A stretch of DNA of 64,000 bases, from positions 35,145,932 through 35,209,931 of the forward strand of contig OY997596.1 in assembly GCA_963921825.1 (NCBI GenBank), given 5' to 3'. This document shows positions 57,660-64,000 of this stretch, one piece after another. How positions within the stretch are numbered: the stretch's first letter is position 1; the number at the start of each line of letters is the position of its first letter. A model generated the notes under the pieces. The model was given only the letters and a program-made list of their open reading frames with translations. It made no database searches and was not told the origin of the DNA. This DNA comes from Erodium maritimum (Eukaryota; Streptophyta; Magnoliopsida; Geraniales; Geraniaceae). The position numbers and the translations under genes are program-made.

Positions 57660-58260
57660 AGATAAGAAGCCCACGGAGAACACAAAGTTCACCGTTAGAG
57701 TTCTCCACAGCGCCGCCAAGCTTAAAGCTCCTTCCACTTGGTTATCCCTCCAGATCTTAAACCGTTAGAGGCCAAGGAGCTCCGGCCACAGGTGAAGCTC
57801 GCCATCGACTGTTGGGTTTCTACCTTGAGCTTCGGCCACGAGAAATGAATCAATTTTTTTTTGTTGAATCTGGTTAGAATTTGTTTGTTCATCGTGTTCT
57901 TCATCCCAATTTGTTTGATTCATTTTCGATGACGGCAATAGCTTTAGGGTTTCTCTGGGGTTCAATTTGGGGATACGGGGGTTTGATTTGGTTCAGATTT
58001 GTTTGAACCCATTGTTTTTTTTGAAATTTTGGACCTGCGATGATGAAGATGAGTTGGAGCATCGAGGATGAAGATGGAGCTGGCCAACGAGGATGAACCC
58101 AGATTTTTTTGTTCAAAATTTTGCAATATTTTTTGTAACTGTAGTTGTATTTGTAACCCATATCTGAATTTTGTAGGGTTCGACGAATGGGAAGAATGAT
58201 GCCCTTTCATTCCCAGATGAAGAAAACACGAAGAACACTTCATTTTTTAAAGAATAAATA
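57660..58260. other. Possible captured gene piece inside MULE-like element 3
   Basis: Composition differs from the AT-rich flanks. Open stretches occur on both strands (minus-strand frames of 60-93 codons), but none shows a family motif I recognise. It could be a captured 5' region and intron of a host gene, or simply filler. Confidence 0.3.
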
Positions 58261-58618
58261 AGAAAAAAAATAAATAAAAATAAAATTGGTGTTGAATTTA
58301 GGAAAAAGAATTAAAGAAATTGAAATAAAAAAACAAGACTCATAATTCAAAATATAATTGAAACTTATTTTTAAAAATAAAATAGAAAGAAGAAAAAAAA
58401 ACTGATTTTGAAATAAAAATATAATTTTTAAATAAAAATATGTTTTTTTAAAACTAAAATTGAATTTTGAAATTAAAATGTGATTTTTAAATTGATTTAA
58501 AAAAATTAAAAAGATAGATAAAATAAATAAATAAAAAGAATTAAAAATAAAGAATAAAGAAAAAAATAAAATAGTTAAAGAAAAGTAATGGCATGTTGTG
58601 TAATATTGATAGGTAGTT
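58255..58618. other. AT-rich stretch in MULE-like element 3
   Basis: Very A/T-rich with many aaataaaa and ttttaaa words. No gene or structured signal seen. Confidence 0.6.
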
Positions 58619-58791
58619 AGGGGTAGTTTGGGTATTTTTGAAAAAATGAACAGTAAACTGACGGATCTGACTGACGGAAGGGGTTCTGGGTTAATATATG
58701 AAACTTCAGGGTATGCATCAGTTAACTTTAAACTTCAGGGTATTCATCGGTTAAACGTGCATACTTAAGGGTATGCATTTGTAATTTACCC
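58619..58791 (-). repeat. Right terminal inverted repeat of MULE-like element 3
   Basis: Ends ATGCATTTGTAATTTACCC. A few substitutions and one short length change separate it from the left arm. Confidence 0.92.
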
Positions 58792-59439
58792 TTATATATA
58801 TACTTAATTTATTATACCCCGCGAGTTCGCTCGTTGTGCGGTTATACCTATATTTAATTACTGCGCTTATTATGTTTACCACATGAGTTCGCTCATTGTG
58901 TGGTTTTATATATCTAACTGTGATGACTTAAATGTTGTATATTTGTAACCCAAAGTTTACAAATATTGAGGTACTTTGGGCATGAAGTTCCAAAATTGTT
59001 AAAAATATGTTTTAGTGGGTCAATCGTTCAAATGGAATAGATATCTGCACCATTTCTAAATGTCGTATGACCAGAAGTTCATACAGACTTAAAATTTCAC
59101 GGAATTTGAGATAAGATCAATGCACCATTCGTTCAAGTGAAAACTTATGTGTGCACCACTGTTAAAGGTCGTATGGCCGGAAGTTCATACGGAGTTAAAA
59201 TGTCATAGAATTTGAATGTATTGAACCATTCTTTTAATGAGGATTTGATATGTGCAATATTGTCAAATGTCGTATGGCCTGAAGTTCATACCGACTTAAA
59301 TTTCACATAACTTGAGATTCTGATTAAAGGTGCAGTCTTATTATTTATGTTATTTATACTACCAGTTCATATAAACATGATAGATCTTTTCAAAGATATA
59401 TTATTTCCAAACATCGCCATATTAGTTTGACTATAAAGA

Positions 59440-59687
59440 AATAGATAGATCTTTTTTGTACATGTTCTTTTTTGCTTCAAAATATATTCAATATGCTAGT
59501 TGATAGATAGATCTTGAAAAAGAAAGTTTTTTGCGCAAGAAAAAATTAAATCGGAGTTAAAACGAAGCTGGAAAGATCAAAATAAGAAACTTGGTGAAAA
59601 AAAAAATCAGCCATGCGATTTGCGATTCCAAGGCTGGGATTGAGTCGTATTTCGCACAAAATTGGCCAAGTCGTACATGAATGTTAT

Positions 59688-59690
<3 letters not shown>
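59440..59690 (-). repeat. Right inverted repeat of MULE-like element 2
   Basis: Reads ttgatagatagatcttgaaa, then aaatcggagttaaaacgaag and aaataagaaacttggtgaaa, the reverse complement of the left arm. It directly follows the cut-off Copia leader copy. Confidence 0.8.

Positions 59691-59724
<34 letters not shown>
59691..59724. repeat. TA dinucleotide microsatellite
   Basis: Seventeen or so TA units at the right edge of MULE-like element 2. A shorter TA run flanks its left edge (36201-36211), so the element probably entered TA-rich DNA. Confidence 0.9.
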
Positions 59725-59729
<5 letters not shown>

Positions 59730-59976
59730 TTCACGTACACACTAGCCTTTTTGTACAAACTTGGGGATTGGTCTCAGCCATACGATATACACTATCAACG
59801 GACATGATTACAGCTTACAACAGTGGCACAAATCGTAAATTATCGCGCGCGTGCCTGATTCATATGGTAAGTCGGACAGTTCTGAGGGTCAACAAAGTCT
59901 TTTCCAGCTGCAGCTCGAAGTGATCGTAGTGTTTCTTCAGTTCAGTGGGTTTCTATTTTTTCACTCCCAAATACAG
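59725..59976 (+). other. Upstream region and possible 5' non-coding exon of the Ulp1-like gene
   Basis: Non-repetitive sequence between the TA run and the gene. A possible non-coding exon ends at the donor site acag|gtatct (59976|59977) and could be joined to the acceptor at 60088 just before the ATG. No clear TATA box was identified. Confidence 0.35.
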
Positions 59977-60089
59977 GTATCTAGTTTATATGGTTATCAA
60001 CCACTTTGATGTGTTCGTGTTATTAACTTGCATGCAATATATATGTGGGCTGATTGTTGATTTGGGGGTATTTTGCACATTGTTTCAGT

Positions 60090-60162
60090 ATGAGGACAAG
60101 AAGTGGTCCAGGAGAGAGGAAGGGCAAAGCAACCAGGAGCACGCCTAGATTTGTGTTACAAG
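60090..60162 (+). CDS. Ulp1-like gene, exon 1
   Basis: ATG at 60090, two bases after a tttcag acceptor, opens MRTRSGPGERKGKATRSTPR, a short basic start. It ends CAAG|gtattt in phase 1, and the next exon restores the frame. I chose this ATG because the downstream frame then runs without interruption into the conserved domain. Confidence 0.6.
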
Positions 60163-60912
60163 GTATTTATAATTAAAATTGTTTTTCCACATTCGTCAGG
60201 TATTCAGTTATTTGTATAATGGATGTTGTTTTTGATCAATGATTTGTAGATGTTGGACTTCCAATATTTATAATGCAAGCTTTTTTTGTTCAAGGATGTA
60301 TAGATGTTCAAATTACATATATATCATACTTAATTACATTCAAATTTGGATGCATACATTTTACTAAACAAATATTGTAACATGAATACATGTAATCTAA
60401 ATAGTTCATGTGATTCGATAAGGTGTATTATGGATTAGGGCTTCAATTTTCGTTACTGTATGTGGTAATATGATGATAGTGTAGCATGCATTTGTTAAAT
60501 GCTAATATTTAACTGTTGTTGCATGGGGATGCATGTACTGCAGACTAATATCGTATTTTTACATTCCATTCCATACATTCTATATATCAACATTTACATA
60601 TCTATTTTTGAGTAATAATGTGGATGTAAGTTGCATATAAATTAATGTAAACAGATTTAACAGCATGAAGGTAACAATTTTTTGATGCAAGTTTCATACA
60701 CCTAAATGTAAACAAATACAACAGCATGAAAATATCATTTTCTCATTGTTTTCATAGACCATTCACTTAATATCTTGGCAAATATACTGTGATTAATGTG
60801 CACAACATTTTTCAAATAATGTGTCAATTTTTGAATTTGTGTATGTATCGTATTCCGGTTCATTCGTGGGTTACTGTTTAGATTTAATTATTTTGGCGTT
60901 GTTCAAACTCAG
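60163..60912 (+). other. Intron 1 of the Ulp1-like gene
   Basis: 750 bases, AT-rich, from gtattt to aactcag. It has several decayed repeats of ttaaatgtaaac-like words and no coding potential. Confidence 0.5.
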
Positions 60913-61859
60913 ATGATTCAGATTTTGAGGACTCCCCCAATCATGCTCACATCAACATCGGATCTTCCGACATCGAGGATGATCATGTGCCACTCGCCGA
61001 ACTACAAAGACTATATGTTAGCAAACCCAGTCAGAAGTATGGTCACGATATCGGGAAAACTCTCGATTTTAAGCCTGCCCCACCGTTAAGTCCGACAAGA
61101 AACAGAGACCCCCCAGTCAAGAGGTTCAGAACAAGTGTACCCACTAAAGGAGAATCCTCTAGGAAAAGGAAGCCTGAATTCGTTAACGAAAGTAGACGTA
61201 AACACTACAAGTTTGGGAAGACGGCGGAGGTGAAGTTGGTGTCCAAGAAGCACCGGGCCTTACCTTGGTTACGTGTCAGATCGTCCCCCAAGAAGCTGAT
61301 TGATGTGATCAGCTCGTTAACCCCTAACCAAAGGAAAGCAGTCGAGGAGATTGGTTTCCAACACGTCCTGCATTTGAATATCAGGCGCATACTAGGTAAG
61401 TTAGCATACTATTTGGTTGATAATTTCGACTATGGCAGTATGTCACTCATGATGAATGATGGGAAGTTACGCATAACAGAGCGTGAGGTGCACGACACCC
61501 TCGACATACCGATCGGTGGGAGGGAGGTTATGTGGGACGCGCATGGGCTACAGTGGACACATGCTCTAGAGAACTGGTGGTCTCAATTTGATGAAGATGA
61601 TCGAGACCATCTAACTACTACTATTATCGCTGACCACATAATGTCTACCGGGGAAGACGGGGATAATTTCAAGAGGAATTTCATGGTTTTATTTGTAACC
61701 ATGATGATAGAGCATCGGACTGACAACCTTGCCAATCAAACTTGTTTTAACGCTATTGCTGATGTGACGCGTATACGGGAGTTCAATTGGTGCCAATTCG
61801 TAGTTCACAAACTTGCCGATTCTAGGAAGACTTGGCATAACCAGAGCCCTGATTCATGA
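60913..61859 (+). CDS. Ulp1-like gene, exon 2 (main N-terminal domain)
   Basis: Begins DSDFEDSPNHAHINIGSSDI (acidic), then a Lys/Arg-rich part with KRFRTSVPTKGESSRKRK (nuclear-signal-like). The domain containing NQRKAVEEIGFQHVLHL, the NFDYGSMSLMMNDGKLRITE stretch and HDTLDIPIGGREV follows. It closes at TGA 61857, yet the codons just after it read FFVGPKPF, a phrase expected in the family before the next exon, so the stop may be a later change. Confidence 0.72.
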
Positions 61860-61976
61860 TTTTTCGTTGGGCCAAAACCTTTTTGCTGGTATGCTTTCAT
61901 TTTATTGATTTTAATTTGGTATTTCAGTGTGTTAAGTTCACATTCATTATATTTACAATCTTTTACATTTTTCCAG

Positions 61977-62327
61977 TTATTCTATCTTGATCGAGTTGAG
62001 GTTGGTGTGAGACGCGTCCCCCGTGCATGGTCGTCACTGATTGGATGGGACACTACATCAGTTAGTGAAAGGCAAAAGTAAGAGGTATCCCTGAACCTTT
62101 TTGGCAAAGGTCACATATTGGTTGATCCTCCTTTGCGCCCGACCGATGAACCCAATTTGCCACATCAGCCCGTGGACAATCCCCAACCTCCTCCAGCCCC
62201 ACACACAGCAAGTCCTCCGACTCCCATCGATCCAACTGATTCTCCTAACAGCCAACACAGTCCATGCCCAGTAGAGGGAGGCAATACCGACAAACACACT
62301 GAAGAAGTCGAGGTCGACGATAGCCAG
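61977..62327 (+). CDS. Ulp1-like gene, exon 3
   Basis: After a tttttccag acceptor: LFYLDRVEVGVRRVPRAWSS, then LIGWDTTSVSERQK, typical of the segment after the helical domain, then a Pro-rich linker (PLRPTDEPNLPHQPVDNPQP). A TAA at 62079 lies in frame between the two parts. A good donor (aaaa|gtaaga) overlaps it at 62078, but no downstream acceptor keeps the frame. Ends GCCAG|gtagta. Confidence 0.55.
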
Positions 62328-62526
62328 GTAGTAATACAATATATGGGTGCTTAAAAAATGATGATGTTTATATGATCTACTTATATACATTATATGCTTT
62401 TATTTACATTTTACATTTATGATTCAGACATAATTATTTGAACTACCCAATTTTCTTATATTTTTACATATTATGCACATTACTATGTTTTTAATAATGA
62501 ATTCGTATTACATACGACTTTTACAG

Positions 62527-63392
62527 AGTTATGTGTATAGAAAACACATATTGTCCAACCTAATGACACATCTAACCTTTTTATTATCAGCTATGTCTAT
62601 GGTACAGATGTTTGCGAACAGATGGTGCACAGCTCTCACCAAGATTAAGGAAGGTAATGCTGAAATGTCTGAGTTGATGCGTGAAGGGTTCATAAAACAT
62701 GCTGGTACCGAATGGTTCAAATGCGTTGCAGCAATGTGCCAACACGCATTTCCTGATGCACACCCTGATGATTTACCCGCTACACAACCCGAAGATGCAT
62801 TACCAACGCAGGACCCGTGGTTTGATCTACCAGGTGTTTGGGATACGATTGATGGGTTATTCGGTACCCATGGACGCAATGTATAAGGTGAAAGTGACCC
62901 TAGTTCAAACCTTGCAAAACATATTTCACCTCCATCGTTCCGTTTATTGTCACAACTTGATACCTCACCAGCAGCACAACTGCGTAGATCACCAGCAGCA
63001 CCTTTTGGACCATTCCCATCGCCTATTAGAGTTTCGCCCAACACGACCAGACTCCGTGATTCAATTACAAAGACGTTGTTCGACGACTTTGATCCAATCG
63101 GTGTTGATGCTGACATTTCACGTGAATACCCTGAACCAATTCACGTCGATACAGATACAAGCTCGGATGAATCAGACGCCCCCATACGCGCAAAAAGTTC
63201 TGATGTTCGCATGGAAAGGAGCCGTGATGAACCATCGTTCGACTCGACGTCCGCAATTGTATGCACCCCTAAGATCGTCCCATATGTTCGTGTGAGAGCA
63301 CCAGCTGCTGTTTACTGTTCTCCATATGTGGACAGAAAAACGGATGTTCGGAGCAATTTGGACGACGACGGGCATCAGCTTACACAATGGAT
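62527..63392 (+). CDS. Ulp1-like gene, exon 4 (linker)
   Basis: After a tttacag acceptor: a hydrophobic/helical part (NLMTHLTFLLSAMSMVQMFA), then MREGFIKHAGTEWFKCVAAM and the Asp/Pro-rich PDAHPDDLPATQPEDALPTQ. A TAA at 62884 interrupts the frame, which then stays open through a Ser/Pro-rich stretch to 63392. The donor at 63393 gives phase agreement with the next exon; reading straight through is also open. Confidence 0.5.
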
Positions 63393-63449
63393 GTTTTTTG
63401 TTTTAAGATTTACACATGTAACACACCTCACTCATTTTCATATGTACAG

Positions 63450-63627
63450 GGAATTCGTTTACAAATGCTCTCCTTTTAAGGTAACAAGGGAGGGGATGCG
63501 AACATTGATGGACGGAATGTGGGTTATGAGCCAAGTGGTTGACGCATGGTCCAACTACCTCAACCATCTGGAGGAGTTGAGGAGTAGCACATCGCCGTGT
63601 CGTTTGTTTCTATCCTCAGCAGCGAGT
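63450..63627 (+). CDS. Ulp1-like gene, exon 5
   Basis: Reads EFVYKCSPFKVTREGMRTLM, then VVDAWSNYLNHLEE and RLFLSSAAS. The VVDAWSNYLN phrase fits the start of a plant Ulp1-type catalytic domain, where conserved I/V-D-x-W/Y residues lie. Ends AGT|gtaaga. Confidence 0.65.
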
Positions 63628-63722
63628 GTAAGACTACATTTATCGTACGATTACTATATGGATTTTATACTAACAAAGTATTTCGTTACTTTATTCACTG
63701 TACTTTTATCGATATATTATAG

Positions 63723-63818
63723 GTATCGTATGACATGTATAACAATGACACTGGGTTTGAAGAACAGTTCAAAGCTGAATTGAAGGGGTTAACGGTGCCA
63801 TTGTCATCTGTTGATCTT
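63723..63818 (+). CDS. Ulp1-like gene, exon 6
   Basis: Thirty-two codons, in phase on both sides: VSYDMYNNDTGFEEQFKAEL, then KGLTVPLSSVDL. Ends at a consensus donor, CTT|gtaagt. Confidence 0.7.
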
Positions 63819-63915
63819 GTAAGTAACGTAGTTTAGAATGTTAACTTATACGATTTTTTCCGACCAAATTATATGTATACTGAACGTATTAGGGTGCTTG
63901 TTTGTCTATTCACAG

Positions 63916-64000
63916 ATTTTTATGGTTGTACTGAAAAGCCATCATTACACCGTAATGTGCATTGATTTGAAGAAATGCGTAATTGAGTTGTTTGACAAAT
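63916..64000 (+). CDS. Ulp1-like gene, exon 7 (protease core, runs off window)
   Basis: After a ttcacag acceptor: IFMVVLKSHHYTVMCIDLKK, then CVIELFDN. In C48 proteases the catalytic His sits at the start of the H-[WY]-x-[LV] strand and the Asp in the following I-D-L strand; both are present here. Confidence 0.75.
   Translation, partial: MFMVVLKSHHYTVMCIDLKKCVIELFDK

Larger units (their letters stand above)
57203..58791. mobile_element. MULE-like element 3 with 170-base inverted repeats and 9-bp duplication
   Basis: 1589 bases. Left arm 57203-57372 and right arm 58619-58791 are about 97% alike by eye as inverted copies, both starting GGGTAAATTACAAATGC. TTATATATA flanks it at 57194-57202 and 58792-58800, and the first leader copy at 37926-37934 shows the unoccupied site. 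The interior holds a CATCTC microsatellite, then about 600 bases of more balanced composition, then very AT-rich DNA. No transposase is seen. The middle may be a captured host-gene piece (Pack-MULE style), but I cannot name a source. Confidence 0.88.
54253..59439 (+). mobile_element. Second copy of the Copia leader, split by two insertions
   Basis: Segments 54253-54385, 56942-57202 and 58792-59439 match 37012-37135, 37671-37935 and 37936-38580 of the first leader almost base for base. The piece equivalent to 37136-37670 is replaced by a Gypsy LTR (54395-56941), and MULE-like element 3 splits the copy at 57203. It runs directly into the right arm of MULE-like element 2. Confidence 0.85.
36212..59690. 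mobile_element. MULE-like element 2, heavily filled by insertions
   Basis: The outer ends are inverted copies: left from 36212 (agggagctttcaggtacaac) and right, on the minus strand, from 59690 (aggataacattcatgtacga). Both continue through a gaaatacgact word and a gcgtggctga-like word into a block ending near a ttttgaagcaaaaaa run. The ends lie in TA-repeat DNA, so the duplication cannot be resolved. Inside are the Copia at 36712, a solo Gypsy LTR, a young Copia, another Gypsy LTR and MULE-like element 3. No transposase is seen. The internal block shares sequence with MULE-like element 1, so I infer the same superfamily. Confidence 0.65.
60090..64000 (+). pseudogene. Ulp1/C48 cysteine-protease-like gene, multi-exon, probably decayed, cut by window end
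   Basis: Seven proposed coding pieces: 60090-60162, 60913-61859, 61977-62327, 62527-63392, 63450-63627, 63723-63818 and 63916-64000, with GT-AG borders and matching phase at most junctions. The product begins with an acidic then basic, nuclear-signal-like region. Next comes a helical domain (EEIGFQHVLHLNIRRILGKL, DNFDYGSMSL, EVHDTLDIPIGG), as in plant proteins that end in a Ulp1 protease domain. The last exon reads SHHYTVMCIDLKKCVIELFDN, matching the His and Asp of the C48 catalytic triad; the Cys would lie beyond the window. Ulp1 enzymes process SUMO, but many plant copies of this type are transposon-linked. In-frame stops at 61857 (TGA), 62079 (TAA) and 62884 (TAA), each followed by continuing family-like or open sequence, argue for decay. 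Confidence 0.7.

Noticed and set aside
59945-60148. Alternative frame of 67 codons across the start of the Ulp1-like gene
   Set aside because: It reads through the likely 5' intron and exon 1 in another phase and lacks family-like residues. The ATG at 60090 joins in phase to exon 2.

Overview
This window is nuclear DNA of a flowering plant, probably a eudicot, from a repeat-dense, gene-poor region. The evidence is nested Ty3/Gypsy chromovirus and Ty1/Copia LTR elements, long-terminal-inverted-repeat (MULE-like) DNA transposons, and one intron-containing Ulp1/C48-type gene at the right edge. I see no rRNA, tRNA, CRISPR array or bacterial-style operon. Nearly every longer open frame is either a piece of an old mobile element or a chance frame inside a tandem repeat.

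Layout. 1-136: tail of a Gypsy LTR. About 137-14855 (minus strand): an old, decayed Copia element, split at 4799-14068 by a gag-only Gypsy element (A) flanked by the 5-bp target duplication TTTCA. 14856-17265: a cut-off minus-strand Gypsy LTR. 17266-17800: half of a DNA-transposon-like unit with a GC-rich patch. 17800-18505 and 35773-36060: one degenerate tandem-repeat array, split by a MULE-like element (18506-35772, 9-10 bp duplication ACTTTATAAT). Inside that MULE sit an LTR-to-LTR Gypsy chromovirus (B, 19186-31253) and a 3.9-kb solo LTR (31704-35579, duplication AGTCC). A further solo LTR (27931-30040, duplication GGGTA) lies in B's polypurine tract.

36212-59690 is a second MULE-like element swollen by insertions to about 23 kb. 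It holds a rearranged Copia (36712 onward, with a second LTR near 54000-54252). A minus-strand solo Gypsy LTR (41520-53416) sits inside that Copia, and a young Copia (44361-52821, two 1.69-kb LTRs about 99% alike by eye) sits inside the solo LTR. A duplicated Copia leader on the right carries another Gypsy LTR (54395-56941) and a third MULE-like unit (57203-58791, 9-bp duplication TTATATATA). The duplicated leader at 37680-38590 supplies that unit's unoccupied site.

60090-64000 holds the only host-type gene seen. It is a multi-exon gene whose last visible exon carries the His/Asp part of a Ulp1-like cysteine protease. Its introns fit splice rules, but three in-frame stop codons suggest decay. 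It runs off the window.

How the parts relate. Element A shares LTR family, leader plan and gag with element B but shows no pol, so it looks like a non-autonomous partner of B-type elements. The minus-strand Gypsy LTRs are all solo or cut-off, while the plus-strand ones mostly bound elements. LTR length varies among copies mainly because different minisatellites have expanded inside the LTR. All family assignments come from motif recognition by eye; no database search was run.
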